From positions 15,376,001 through 15,440,000 of the forward strand of contig NC_090128.1 of assembly GCF_040581485.1 (NCBI RefSeq): a stretch of DNA of 64,000 bases, written 5' to 3'. Below are positions 1 to 11,905 of the stretch, piece after piece. Numbering within the stretch: the stretch's first letter is position 1; each line of letters starts with the position of its first letter. Both the position numbers and the translations under genes were made by a program. Source of the DNA: Linepithema humile (Eukaryota > Arthropoda > Insecta > Hymenoptera > Formicidae). Under the pieces are notes generated by a model, which searched no databases, was not told where the DNA came from, and saw nothing but the letters and a program-made list of their open reading frames with translations.

Positions 1-47
1 CCCAGCTAATACCTCACCTGTGTTCCAGGGACGTTGCGGCTGTAGAA

Positions 48-890
48 GTGGATTTCACTGATGACTCCGGTGACAGGAAGAAAATGGTTATTTGCCCGGC
101 CTACTTCTCTCATGACGAGGGGGAGGCGGTGCCGCCTGCACCGGTGATAAAACTGGCAGAATACTGCCAGGAGAAACGGCTTCCCCTGATCATGGGATGT
201 GACGCTAACGCGCATCACACTGTGTGGGGAAGCTCGGACACCAACGAAAGAGGAAGAAAAGTGTTAGAGTTCCTAGCATCTACGGATCTGGAGATTCTCA
301 ACACAGGAGACGAGCCCACCTTCTGCACTATAGCGAGAAGAGAAATGCTCGATATCACTGTCTGTTCCAAGCAGTTGGTACAGGAGGTAGTGGAGTGGAG
401 GGTCTCGACGGAGCCCTCGCTCTCAGACCATAGACAGATCACTTTCAGGATAGCTAAGGCTAGGGAGAAGGAGGTCAAATTCAGGAACCCGAGGAAAACC
501 AAGTGGGACTTCTATAGGGAAAACCTGGCCAGCAGTCTCAGAGGCTTCCCTAAGAGGCACGGGACAGAAGACAAACTGGAGACCTGTGTGGACTACTTGC
601 AGAGATCTCTGGTAAACTGCTACGAAAATAATTGCCCCGAAAGGGCGGTTACAAATAGTAGAGGAACTTCCTGGTGGACCCCTGGACTGCAGGGTCTCAG
701 AGTGGCGGCTCGTAGGGCCTGGAACAGAGCTAGGAACACGGGCCGCCAATCCGACTGGGAGCTCTCTAGGAGGGCACAGAAGGAATATAGAGACTCTGTG
801 GTTAGGGCGAAACTGGAAAGCTGGAGCAAATTTTTGCGAGAAAGTAGAGGGATTGCCCGAAACGGCAAGAATCTGCAGGATCCTCGCTAG
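48..890 (+). pseudogene. LINE ORF2 fragment: apurinic-type endonuclease domain
   Basis: This 280-codon stretch covers the back half of an exonuclease-endonuclease-phosphatase (EEP) domain, the nuclease that nicks target DNA to prime reverse transcription. Visible hallmarks are GCDANAHHTVWG (DxN motif, about residues 50-61), NERGRKVLEFL, and the terminal SDHRQITF motif with the catalytic Asp-His pair near residue 127. The front of the domain lies before position 1. After the EEP core comes the usual basic linker toward the reverse transcriptase. The frame is lost at about 860-890 and continues in the next frame at 853-1053. Confidence 0.85.
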
Positions 891-1015
891 GAACCCGGAT
901 GCGACTCTGGAAGCCATCGCACTTCCTGATGGGACGGTGGTGACTGGAGAGCGATGTCTGGAGCATCTACTGGAAGCTAGCTTTCCGGGCTTCCATAAGG
1001 AGCCGGGAGAGCTAT

Positions 1016-2272
1016 TTGCATATAAGGAGCCAGGCTCACTCAAAAGAGCCTGACAAGCGGACTGGCAAATGGCAAATGGCGGCCAAAATTGTCATGCCCG
1101 AAAAGGTCAAGTGGGCAATCAACACCTTTAAGCCCTACAAGTCAGCGGGACCGGATGGCGTCTTTCCGACTCTTCTACAAGAGGGACTGGAACAGATCGT
1201 GGGTCCACTGACTCGAACCTTAAGGGCTTGTATCGCGATGGGCTACACACCCAGCGCATGGAAACTGGCCAGGGTAGTTTTCATCCCGAAGGCGGGAAGA
1301 ACGAGCTACACCAAGGCAAAGGATTTCAGGTCAATTAGCCTAACATCGTTTCTCCTTAAGACATTGAAGAAGCTGGTGGACGCGTATCTGAGGGAGACAA
1401 CTCTGTGGAGGCACCCTCTCTACAAAAATCAGCACGCGTATCGTTCGGGCTATTCCACCGAGACTGCTCTACATCAGACGGTAGCGTTTATTGAAGAGCA
1501 GCTGGAAAGGAAGGGCTACGCAGTGGGTGCTTTCTTGGACATAGAAGGCGCCTTTAACAACACAACGCATGAGGTAATGTGTGAGGAAGCCGCCAGAAGA
1601 GGTGTTCCGATGAAGCTCGTCGAGTGGATCCGGGGCATGCTAAGGAGGCGTGTGATGACTTCGCTGGGAACTGCGAAAGTCTGTGGGTGGGTGGGAAGAG
1701 GCTGCCCGCAGGGCGGAGTACTTTCCCCACTTTTATGGTGCCTGGTAGCAGACGGATTATTAAAGGCACTGGACAATAGAGGCTTCACTGCACAAGGCTA
1801 CGCGGACGACGTGGCAATACTTGTGCGAGGCTCTTTTCTAGAGACGCTTCTAGAGCTCATGCAGGGGGCACTGGAAGTTGTAGAAGAGTGGTGTCAGAGG
1901 ACGGGTTTGGCGGTGAATCCACTAAAAACCGGTCTTACTGTCTTCACTCGCAAATACAAAATGGCCACCATTGTGGGACCCAATCTTGGAGGAGTAAGGT
2001 TAGTTCCGACCGAATCAGTGAAATATTTGGGAGTTATCCTGGATAGGAAACTGCTTTGGGAGGAGCACCTTTGTAACCGGTGCAAAAGCTTGTGCCAGTA
2101 TTTTTGGATGTGTAGAAGGATCTTTGGCCAGACTTGGGGTTTGAAACCGAGTATGATACACTGGATCTACACAGCCATACTTCGCCCCAGACTCACATAC
2201 GCAGCCGTAGTATGGTGGACTAGGGTGCAAAAGAAAACAGCCAAAGTTGCGCTGGAGCACGTCAGGCTCTGA
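1016..2272 (+). pseudogene. LINE ORF2 fragment: reverse transcriptase domain
   Basis: This 418-codon frame holds the reverse transcriptase fingers, palm and thumb. Motifs in order are KPYKSAGPDGVFP, FIPKAGR, FRSISLTSFLLK, FLDIEGAFNN (first catalytic Asp), GCPQGGVLSPLLW, and GYADDVAIL at about 1795-1821 with the catalytic Asp-Asp. Then come GLAVNPLKTGLTVF and VKYLGVILD. All metal-binding residues are present, so loss of function comes from frameshifts rather than active-site change. The upstream frame overlaps at 1016-1053; the downstream frame restarts at 2275. Confidence 0.9.
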
Positions 2273-2274
2273 TT

Positions 2275-3431
2275 TTGAGAGGGGCCCTGGGTGCTATGGT
2301 TACGACACCAGTGGCGGCGATGGGCGTAATGTTCGGCATCGAACCGTTTCATCAGGTGGTGGTGGCTGCGGCAACAGTGGCGACATACCGTCTAAGATGC
2401 GAACAAAAATGGAAGAAGGGAGCCCGGCATACGAGGCTGCCGGAAGACGTTCTGTTGGATCCGATATTCGAGATGCGACAGGACAGAATACCTATTATTC
2501 GGGCTTCTAATAGGCGCTTTAAAGTGCATATACCGAGGCCGGAGGAGTGGGAAAAGAAAGGTGGAAACTTAGGGGCTCGAGTGCGTGCTGGGGATGTCTG
2601 GTATACGGACGGCTCCAAGACGGACACGGGCTCCGGGGCCGGCTTCTTTGGCAGTCGATAGGGATGGAAGGAGAGTATTTCTCTCGACAGTTATGCCACG
2701 GTATTCCAAGCGGAGATTGTGGCTATCCTAAGCTGTGCTCAGACCGTACAGAGTAGGGTAGAAGCGAGAGAGCACATCAGAATTTGTACGAACAGCCAGG
2801 CAGCCATCAAGGCGCTGGGGGCTCCGACAATAACGTCGCAGTTAGTTCAGGAGTGCAGAGGCGCTCTGAACGAATTGGCGAGAGAAAGAGAAGTCACCGT
2901 TACATGGGTGCCTGGTCATTCAGGCTTCCAGGGTAACGAATATGCGGACCAGCTGGCAAAAGCGGGTTCAGAGACAACGATGGTAGGACCGGGGCCGGCT
3001 CTGGGATCCCCTTTTGTCTAGGAAGGGGGAGGATCAAAGAATGGCTCCGCAGAGAACATCTAAGACACTGGAGAGTGGAATCTGAGTCCAAATGCAGACA
3101 GGCTAGAGCTCAGATGGGAGATACTCCTAATAGGGAACTGGCTTGGAGCATAAGGGCTTTGAGTAGGAGAGATGCCAGGACAGCAGTACACATACTGACG
3201 GGTCATGGCACCTTAAACTACCACATGTTCAAGCTTGGGCGTAGCGATACATCCAGGTGCAGGGCATGTGAAGATGACGAGGAAACAAGCCTTCACGTAC
3301 TCAGCGAATGTCCCGCACATGCAGGGTTGAGACACAGGATGCTGGGTTCAGCACTACTTGGGCCCGAGCAGATCAGGGAGCTGCCGGTGAGGGATCTGAT
3401 TCTTTTTTGGAGAAAAACAGGTCTCTCATGA
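2275..3431 (+). pseudogene. LINE ORF2 fragment: RNase H domain and terminal CCHC knuckle
   Basis: RNase H, which removes the RNA strand after first-strand synthesis, is recognised from VWYTDGSKTDTGSGAGFF (first Asp, about 2599), the middle region with TNSQAAIKALGAP, and WVPGHSGFQGNEYADQLA (about 2907-2960). A TAG at 2659-2661 interrupts an otherwise continuous frame. After a further frame change near 3015, the last 118 codons carry CRACEDDEETSLHVLSEC, a C-x2-C-x8-H-x4-C knuckle found at the C-terminus of many insect LINE polyproteins. The stop at 3429-3431 is followed by a short 3' UTR and the TTA tail. Confidence 0.85.
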
Positions 3432-3662
3432 GTAAGTTTATGAGGGGAGGCACAATGGACAATGTCTGGGTGCCGCGGGCGGCGCTTCGAAAGAGGAACG
3501 CCCCCCCGTTACGTTATTATTATTATTATTATTAATATTGATCCTGATCGAAAGTCTCAATGGGAACGAAGCTTAAAAATTAATAGTTTTTCGTCTAGAG
3601 ATATTTTAAAAGTCTTTAACTTTTGTTATGCTGTGATGACATAGCCGTGATATAATGCCGGA

Positions 3663-3880
3663 CTAATGTGTATGCTGTGTGTGTGAGTGGATGTGTGCGT
3701 ATGTGTGTGTGGGTATACGCTGTGTGGTTGTATATACACACGCACGTACACACCCACACCCACTCGCATACGCACCTACGCGGTCATGCAGCACACACAC
3801 GCACGCATACACACGCACGCACACACACGCATATGCACGCAAAAGCGCGCATACGCACGCACACGCATGCGCTCCGTGTT
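3663..3880. repeat. Compound TG/CA microsatellite
   Basis: A TG-rich half (about 3667-3730) is followed by a CA/CG-rich half (about 3738-3875), so the tract is roughly self-complementary and could fold. Reading frames through it in several phases are compositional artefacts. Confidence 0.95.
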
Positions 3881-4244
3881 CCGTACCCGTCATATTCAAA
3901 TAAAAATTATTTATTTTGCGTTTTAAACAAAAACAAAATGTTGGAATTATAAATTTAAACGATTATTAATAATGTACAAATGACGTACAAACGATTAAGC
4001 ACGATAAATTCATAAATTATAGTTTACGTGACGTAATTGCAACATAAGGGGGCTAACTATCATTGGCACAGTTACAAAAACTGTAATTTTTTTTTAAATT
4101 AACGAAAAATGTACAAACGATAAAAATCATAGTACATTCATGTACAAACAATGTACAATCCGAATGTATAAATGTTTTTACGATTTGCGTTGGGGGGGGG
4201 GGAGGCAACTATATAGACCTGTTAATCTGATCCTAAATATATAT

Positions 4245-4805
4245 TATACAAACGGTCCTGCCAATAATAAAAATTTGGCGCCATAAAAATTGCACGTGCT
4301 ATTTCAGAAAAAAATTTATTAATTTAGCTTTTTATTATTTTAATAATGTTTCATTATTGAATAAAATCAATTTTTATGGATGCTGGCGTTAAACGTAGAT
4401 TTTAATGATTTATACTGACAGTCCTAATTGAAAAATTCGTTACACGTTACACTATTGATTATTGATACAGTAAAAAATTTGACGCTTTAAAAATTTTTCA
4501 TGTTTTCATGGAAAATTTAATAAAACAAATCTTATTGATACAAACTCTCAATGATCTCTAGAAATTTAAGCGTTAATTTGACATATAAATGTACATTGTA
4601 CAAATGGTCCCGGCAATAACAAAAATTTGGCGCCATAAAAATGGCTTGTGTTATTTTATAGAAAACTAAAATGATTAACATTCGTGATGTGTGCGCGCGT
4701 TGTGCATTATTATATTTATATTTATAATTATGTTTAGTGAAATTTTTGATACAATAACATGAGTAATTTTATGGCGCCAATTTTTTGCTATTAACGGGAC
4801 CACAA
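4245..4805. repeat. Dispersed repeat with AATTTGGCGCCATAAAA core, three copies (one inverted)
   Basis: Related stretches occur at about 4250-4300 and 4605-4660, with an inverted copy at about 4755-4800. Each has a CCNNNCAATAA(T/C)AAAAA lead-in and then the GGCGCC palindrome within an AATTTGGCGCCATAAAA-like core. The sequence upstream of the second copy (about 4380-4610) is recognisably related to 17990-18190. The family therefore recurs more than 13 kb away (17755-18230). Between 3900 and 5100 I see nothing else: AT-rich DNA with no coding potential. Confidence 0.6.
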
Positions 4806-5159
4806 GCCATATTTTCATTTAGCATGTGTAAACTCATTGGTTATTTATTATTTCTTGTCGCACGGTTCTATGTGTAGAAGCCATAAGGTATAGAAAATTG
4901 CGGCAAAGAAAAGGTATGGTTTCTATTATCTTTAAATTGTGAACACGCTTCATATCTAAAACTATTTGTCCAAAGGTAAGTTATAAGATATCTTCTTCAA
5001 TATAATAACATATATTATCAAACATTTTTTAACGTATCGTTTGATTGCCTTCAGATTTTAACCTAAAAAGAAATTAACCTAAAAAAATTGAACAATAAAT
5101 ATTTTGTTAAGGAACGTAAATTTTTGGAAAAAAATATATATTAATCTGTTCGCGATCGA

Positions 5160-5330
5160 AATGAGACTCCGATCGGAACAGAGAGGTGCCGGGTGTGCTC
5201 AGAGAGAGCGAAGGATAAGATTGGCGGCAAGGAAAGAACGTAGCGAGCAACGAAAGGAGCGAGAAGGAGAGAGAACGCTGGCGGTCGCTCGAACCGGCAA
5301 CCGAGCGAGAGAGAGAGCCAAATAGAATTA
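5160..5330. other. Purine-rich GAGA/GCGAG low-complexity tract
   Basis: This is a strongly strand-asymmetric purine tract rich in GAGAGAG and GAGCGAG, standing out from AT-rich flanks. The reading frame through it is Arg/Glu-rich and looks compositional. It could be a degraded promoter or 5' UTR, but nothing recognisable is attached. From 5330 to 5730 I see only AT-rich DNA. Confidence 0.5.
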
Positions 5331-5848
5331 AGGATGTTTTGTACGTACAATCGTAGCAAAAAGTTGCTAAAATTTGATTTTCACGAATATATGCTCTTCT
5401 TATATAGTTTGAGTAATATAAATTGCGTAGAATGTTATCATTTATTCACAACTAGACTGCAGAAATGTATTTTTTGAATTTTTGTTGTTTTTTTCTGAGA
5501 ATTTTATAATTTTCTGAATTATAATAAGAAACTTTTGACAGTAATAATATACCCAAATCCAACCTTACAGCACAAAATTTAATTTATAAAAATGAAATAA
5601 TTTACTCGTACAAAGTGGTTTAAAATGTCAAAATAAACATAAAAATAGCGAATAATCACAAAATATAAAAACTTTTCAATTATTTCATTGATAAATTTAA
5701 TAATTTGTCGTTTCTCTGAGGAGAGTAAAATGTGGCAACACCGTAACTTTTCATAAGTTGGCCAGATTTATATACATAAAGTTTACTGATGATTTGACAC
5801 TTATACTTGTATGTTTGACGTTTGGCGGATAAAGGTTAGTTTTCCATA

Positions 5849-8030
5849 ATGCCAAAAATAGGCCCTTATCGATGGAAAGGAAAAATAGTGACCAAAAAAG
5901 TGTACGAAAAGAAACTTCTTCAACAAGAAAATGGAAGAAAACGCAGAAAAGTGCCAATCTTAGCAGAAAATGAAGAAAAAATCGAGATTAAGAATCAAGA
6001 AAATATCGAGACTGAAATTCAGGAGAGCGACGGACAACGCATTGTCGATTTGAAGTTCCTGGGCCAACATATGTGGTGCATTTCATGTAAAAAAGCTTTG
6101 TCTTTAGACTACATAGAAAACGAGATACGTCGAGGATTGGGCTCACAGTTGTTGATACGGTGTCATAAATGCTTACTTATAAATGAAGTAGCGACAGGCA
6201 CAGTGCAATCTTCGAATGACAAACGCAGTATCCGTTTTGATATAAACTACAAAGCAGTAATAGGTACGATTGAATTTTTTTTCCAGTATTTAACAATCAT
6301 ATTATATAAGGTAAAGTGAAGCAAAAACAGATTTTCAAGCTTCAATATCTCGGAAATCAATTGAGTGAATATGGAAACTTCTGCATCACTAAAAAGCTTA
6401 AAAATGAACGTTTAAATTCCGCAAACTTTTTCGCATTTTCTTGATTAGTTTTCAAGATATTCAAGGTCAAAGAAGGTCCGTTTTACCTCTTCCTCCCCTA
6501 TACTTTATATTAGATACATATCGTTTGTATGTGTATGAATTTCTTTAAATATAAAATAATTTAGTTGTGTACGTGAAATCCTCTCTTTTATAGGTGCTTT
6601 GCATGCTGGATTGGGATGGTCACATCTTCAAAAATTACTGGCGTGTATGAATATTCCATGCTTTGAGTTCAGAACGTTTAAAAAGTATGAGCAAAAAGTT
6701 GGAGATTTTGCAGAAGATATAGCCAAACAAAGCTGCAGTAATGCAGTCCTATTGGAAAAAAAATTAACAATAGAACAAGCAGAAAACATCGAGAAACAAT
6801 TGTAAATATTATAAGTAATAATTATAATATAATAATATTAATAATATATTAGATAGTTAATAATATAGAATTAATAATATAGATAGTTATAAATATAATT
6901 TTATATACATTTTATATACAAAGATAATGTGTGTAGTACGATTATTTTTATCTACAATATATACAATGTACGGATTTTCTGTCATTTTTTTTCTACTAAT
7001 AATAAACAATTAACACTAAACAATACTTAATATTTATTATTTTATTTAGACCTGAAAATTTCCAATCCAATTTCATTCTTCATCGTCGACCAATAAATGA
7101 ATCTCCTGATTTTCAACCATCAACATCCTCTTCTAATCTTCAAGATTCTTCAGAACCTGATGAGCAAGAAAGTCCTACTGTATCATGAAATGATGTAGTT
7201 CGAATTATGGTCTCATATGACATGGGATGGAGTACCAGAGGTGCAGGACGACAATATGATAGTAACAATGGTTTTGGAGCCATTATAGGCTGTTTGAGTG
7301 GATTGGTTTTAGACTATTCGACATGCAATCGTAAATGTAGAAAATGCGGCAAGGATGGTCCAACACCGGAGCATGATTGTCGAAGAAATTTTTACGGATC
7401 GGCAAAGGCAATGGAAGCTCATGTTGCCAAGAAAATTGTAGTTGAAAGTGAGATTCTTCGAAATGAAAACGTTGAAATTGGGGTATTAGTAGGAGATGAT
7501 GATAGCTCTACTATTGCAGCATGTAGGGCTGCAGCTAATCATCCAATTATCAAACAGTCTGATGTCAATCATACGTCGGGAGGAGTGAAAAAAAAGATGT
7601 ACAACATTCAAAAAAATCACAAGGAGTTAACAAAGGATTGCATCATATATCTTCATAGATGTTTTACATATACTCTGGCTCAGAACAAAGGCAATAGTGT
7701 AGGTTTAGTAAATGCAGTTCGGAGCATTCCTTATCATGCCTTCAATGATCACACTAAATGTGGTACGTGGTGCGGCTTCTATGAAAATAAAGAAAATTAT
7801 GATCACAAAATTATACCTGGAGGTTTTCAGGATCACAGCGATTATTTGAAGAACTCAAGGATATCTTCGACAAATTAGCCTCAAATGCACAAAAATTCTC
7901 GACCGGTGCATCTAGCAACGCAAACGAAAGTTTAAATGCAACCATGGCCAGTAAAGCTCCTAAGTCTAGGTGCTATAGCATGACTGCTTCTGCTGACTTT
8001 CGTTTCGCTTGTGCTATAGGCCAAAAAAAT
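5849..8030 (+). pseudogene. Mutator-like (Mutsu-type) transposase, N-terminal and catalytic part, broken
   Basis: Three exons join in frame: 5849-6261, 6595-6801 and 7050 onward, with GT/AG boundaries (GTACG donor, TTTATAG acceptor; GTAAAT donor, TTTATTTAG acceptor). The N-terminus is basic. A zinc site (CISCKK...CHKC) lies near residues 75-110. The transposase core has DMGWSTRGAGRQYDS, CRKCGKDG...HDCRRNFYGSAKAME, GDDDSSTIAACRAAA, KQSDVNHTSGGVKKK, AQNKGNS and a SNANESLNATMASKAPKS stretch, the hallmarks of insect Mutator-like transposases. Breaks: in-frame TGA at 7186-7188 where a Trp codon is expected; a one-base frameshift near 7840-7850; a second in the G-run at 8034-8038. It is therefore a recent but inactive copy. 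Confidence 0.8.
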
Positions 8031-8031
8031 T

Positions 8032-9150
8032 TTGGGGGAATCATACACACAAGAAATTGCTAAAAAGATTAATTTATCACCAGGAAAATACCACACTCAG
8101 CATGTATTGAGGAAACAGAGAATTTTGCTGAGGAGACGCAAATTGATAAAAACACCTGAATATAAAAAAAGACGTATGCAATTAAAAAAACTTCGCTCTG
8201 TTGTACGACATAGAAAAGAGAATACGGAAGGTATTACTTATGAGACTAATTGTGCTCTTTTGACTGAACCTGCTGTTCTAATAAATGAAGAAAATAATTC
8301 CGATCCTGAAGAAGATCTTTGTGAAACTCCTATTATCCTCCTTGATCTAGAAACTTCTGGGTTTCAAGCTGACTGTGATATTTTACAAATTGCCGCCAAA
8401 TGTAACAAAAGTACTTTCACAACTTATATCAATCCGATTCAACAAATTTCACCAAAGGCTACTGAAGTTCATGGTCTAGTCAATTGCTACGGCGATCTTA
8501 TGCATAATGGCATAAAAGTATCATCAGTTCCCATTAGAATAGCATTGGGAGATTTCCATATTTGGTTGCAATCATTCGGAAAAAAAATTTGTATAGCAAC
8601 GCATAATCTTACTTTTGATGGCCCCAGATTGTTCAGAGCAATCACTAAAAACAACTTAATTGATGATTTTTCAATGATAATTTATGGCTTTATAGATACC
8701 TTATCGATTATAAGAAAAATAACAGGTAGAAAAGGTAAAGATTCATGTACGCTCAATGGATTAGCCGATGCATTAAATATCTCAAAAATTGGAGCACATA
8801 ATGCAGTTAATGATTGTGCAATTCTTCACAAAATATTGAAAAAATTAAAAATAAGCAATAACACTTTGTTGGAAACTGCAATTTCGTTTTCAAAACAGAC
8901 TAACCATTGGAAACTAGCAATTAAAACCAAAGAAAATTTGCAAACCTTGCTGCCAATACAAAATATTGTGGGTTTATCGATTCGGCAAAAATTAGCAGTG
9001 GCCGGAATAACTTTGGATATTTTAAAAAATAAATATAAGGCTGCAGGTGCGGGAACCGTAAAAAAATTCATCGAAGAAAAAATAAAAAATAAAGAATTAC
9101 AACAAATACAAAAAGCTAGCATTCAAAAAATAATCGACTGGTTTCATTGA
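8032..9150 (+). pseudogene. DEDDh (DnaQ-like) 3'-5' exonuclease domain fused to Mutator-like transposase
   Basis: This frame continues the transposase (GESYTQEIAKK onward) and after a basic region enters an ExoIII fold at about residues 98-270. The motifs are complete: Exo I LLDLETSG (Asp105, Glu107), Exo II ATHNLTFDGPRL (Asp196), Exo III GAHNAVNDCAIL (His256, Asp261), i.e. the DEDDh set. Family knowledge: such domains remove 3' ends of DNA or RNA and resemble the polymerase III epsilon fold. A role in trimming transposon or target ends is inference. No stop occurs in this 372-codon part, so the exonuclease is better preserved than the catalytic core before it. It is separated from the core by the frameshift at 8034-8038. 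Confidence 0.8.
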
Positions 9151-9999
9151 TTTATTCTTCTTCTTTAGATTGATTGATTGTTTGCAATATTTTGTTTAAA
9201 AGATTGTTTTGTTTAGTTTTTTATTTTTGAATTCTTTTTATTATATTTTATTTTTTAGTTTTTTTATTTTTGAAATTTATACTTTGCAACATAAATATAG
9301 ATATATAAATAAGAATATATTATTAATAAGAAATCATTATATATTAATAAATTATCGTTATGAACCTATCTCCTATGTAGTATTTGTAATTATAAATATA
9401 AATCTTTTTAAATGTGCAATTTGTGTGAAATTTCTTGACATTTAGTTGTAATAAATGGCTTGATATTACTATAATGAACAAATTCTAATTTTGATAAATT
9501 TTATTTTCTGTATACTATTTTTTAATGTCAGTGTGAACGAGGTCTCAACTTTCAACTTATACAATATTAGAGAATCGCGTATATGTGCTGCGTAACACAT
9601 GTACGCCGTTTAGACATAACAGTGCTATGTTGCCACGTTTTCACAGTGAATCACGCATCAATTCGGATAATAGATGAATTATATTCAATATCTTTGGAAT
9701 CATTCAGTACTTGGTCAAAATTATTTAATCAAATATTTCTTCTATATCTAAGGTACATTTTCTCAAATTTTGAACTAATTCCTATCATTTTTTCTATCAA
9801 TTTAACCATTTAAATCAACATAATTATATGTTTTCCATAAAGTTACGGGTAAATTGCAAATCCTTATAACTTTTGATTGCTTCAGTAAATCGATCCCAAA
9901 TTTTGTCACAAGTCTACGAACATATGTAAGAACAATCTGTAAAATTTTTGTTAAATTCCTAACATTTAAAAAATAGATACTAAACATCCTTAAGTGAGC

Positions 10000-10650
10000 G
10001 AAAAGTGAGGATCCGCAGGCGCGGTGGAAACGGATCAAATCGAATGAGCGCGATAAATGTTTGTAGAGCGATGATATTTGCAGAATAATGCACTTTATTG
10101 TCAATAATTAATTAAACGAATTAACAAAAGTTCGCTGGCGATTAAGCCTGTCGAATACGTTCATGCGACAAGCGTCTAAATCTCGCAATAAGAAAAGATT
10201 CGAGAAACAGCTGATTTTGAAGCCCGAAACTAAGCTTTCGTACGCTTGAGACGAAAATGAGAAAACTAATTAATAGCACTCAGCGACTTGAAGCGTCTTC
10301 TCACTCGGAATTGAAGAAAGCTTCTGGTTTTGCAAAAATGACCGAGTGAAACGCCTGTCCGGTTGATCTGCTTGCGACCGCTTTTTTCACATCGGAGAGA
10401 GGGCCAGATGGTCGATGATGATTCGTGCAGACCTAAACTCAAGCGCCAGAGAGGGGAACGCTATCTCTGATGATTTTGAAATTTTCGGCTTTTCAACGCT
10501 TCTCTCGTGGCCTTCGCTGTTAGAAGTAAAAATAAAAACAATAGCAGCGACTCACTCGAGATTGTTTACCGAAGCATGTTTTTCCGCTGCGAACGCTAAA
10601 CATGGTCATATTCTGCCTGTTACTATGAATTTGTTACAACGTATACGATA
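10000..10650. other. GC-richer unique-looking stretch, unidentified
   Basis: This segment has more GC and CpG than its neighbours and lacks the microsatellites and inverted repeats common elsewhere. A 78-codon frame exists (10415-10651, plus) but has no recognisable motif, splice context or composition bias, so I do not call a gene. It may be old host sequence. From 10650 to 11900 the DNA is AT-rich with nothing I can support. Confidence 0.3.
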
Positions 10651-11905
10651 ACGAATTATAAAGACAAAATTATAGAAATATATGACGAAAAAAAAAATTA
10701 TAAAAGCGACATAACGCACGCAGCGCGAAGCTCGATCGTTAACACAATCTTTAAGTATAATAACATTAAAAATTAAATTAACATTTTCTAAAATACACAA
10801 ATTAATTTTTTTAATTTTGTAGCTTAAATCTGTATGTATTCCTTTGCGCATTCTGTAATATATGCAAAATGCACATTATCTCATATGTATTCTACATACA
10901 CAATGTACATAATTTTATACGTTTATATCTCTTTAATTATAAAAACTTTTGTATTATAGGATATGCAATACTTCATGTATGTAATATAATGTAGTCATGT
11001 ATAAGATGTATGAGTAAATGGTGCAAATGTCATCAATACAAATGATCCAGCTGACTATGTCGCTAATGGATATAAAAGAGGTTTCTGCTTAGAATTAATA
11101 TATTAATATATAGGTACCATCAATGGACAAATATCCTCAAAGTAGAAGAAACAAACATTCTGATGAATCATTAAGTACATATGTTTTATTATAATTTTCT
11201 TTAATTAATTGCTTGTATAATTATTTTTGTTTTTTTGTATCCTTAATAAAATATTTATTCTTTAATTTCTTTTAATTGTTATATACATCTTAAATTATAT
11301 CTTATAATATATATCTTAAATTTACCATTCAATTTATTAAACAGAAATATTGAAAACTTTTTGTTGAAAATAAAAACAAATATGCATCACAGTGCAGAAA
11401 ACCATGTTAATAGATATCATTATCTTATCAAATATTTAGTCTTATCAAAAACTGTATATTATTAAGGAATTTAATTTCTAAAATAATTATATGTTTTTTT
11501 ATATTTATTACATAAAAGCCTTTTAATTTAAATAATTGAATCTTAAACTTCTTTGTATGCTTTTAAATGAATAATTGAAAAGTGACAACATTAAATTTAT
11601 ATTCTCTGAAATACACACAATCTATTTTTCCATAAATTTTCATAAATCTGCACATATAATCTTTTACGCTTCCTGAATATATGACAATATGCGTATTTTG
11701 TATATACAATGTAAATGACAAGCATTTTATACCTCCCAAATCATAAGAATTTTTTATATTATAAGATCTACAATATTAGTTTAACATATCAAATGTATAG
11801 AAATATATATAAAAAATGATCACTGACAAATCTAAGTAACTGCTATATCGCTAATAAATGTATATATTTTAAATTACAGATTGATTGTGCTAAAAATTGA
11901 AAAAA

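Larger units (their letters stand above)
1..3533 (+). mobile_element. Non-LTR retrotransposon (LINE), RNase H-bearing, broken copy
   Basis: The window opens inside a LINE whose second open reading frame can be followed through endonuclease, reverse transcriptase, RNase H and a terminal zinc knuckle. It ends in a (TTA)n run at about 3513-3533, the microsatellite tail typical of I/R1/LOA-like elements. The upstream end lies outside the window. The reading frame changes at about 860, 1050, 2272 and 3015, with an in-frame stop at 2659-2661, so the copy is dead. Its GC content is clearly higher than that of the surrounding AT-rich DNA. The exact clade (I, R1 or LOA) cannot be settled by eye; domain order plus RNase H excludes plain Jockey/CR1 types. 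Confidence 0.9.
5730..9636 (+). mobile_element. Mutator-like (Mutsu-type) DNA transposon, tentative limits
   Basis: The coding part spans 5849-9150. Outside it, GTGGCAAC at about 5733-5740 and its complement GTTGCCAC at about 9627-9634 are candidate ends, but the match is only about eight bases and I cannot find a convincing 8-11 bp target duplication. Treat the limits as provisional. Between 9150 and 9640 the sequence is AT-rich without other genes. Confidence 0.45.

Noticed and set aside
423..1043. A 206-codon minus-strand frame over the LINE endonuclease
   Set aside because: Antisense shadow of the LINE; no motif of its own.
3663..3952. His/Thr- and Cys/Val-rich frames on both strands
   Set aside because: Compositional frames through a TG/CA microsatellite.
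10415..10651. A 78-codon frame in the GC-richer stretch
   Set aside because: No homology I recognise, no splice context, ordinary length for chance.
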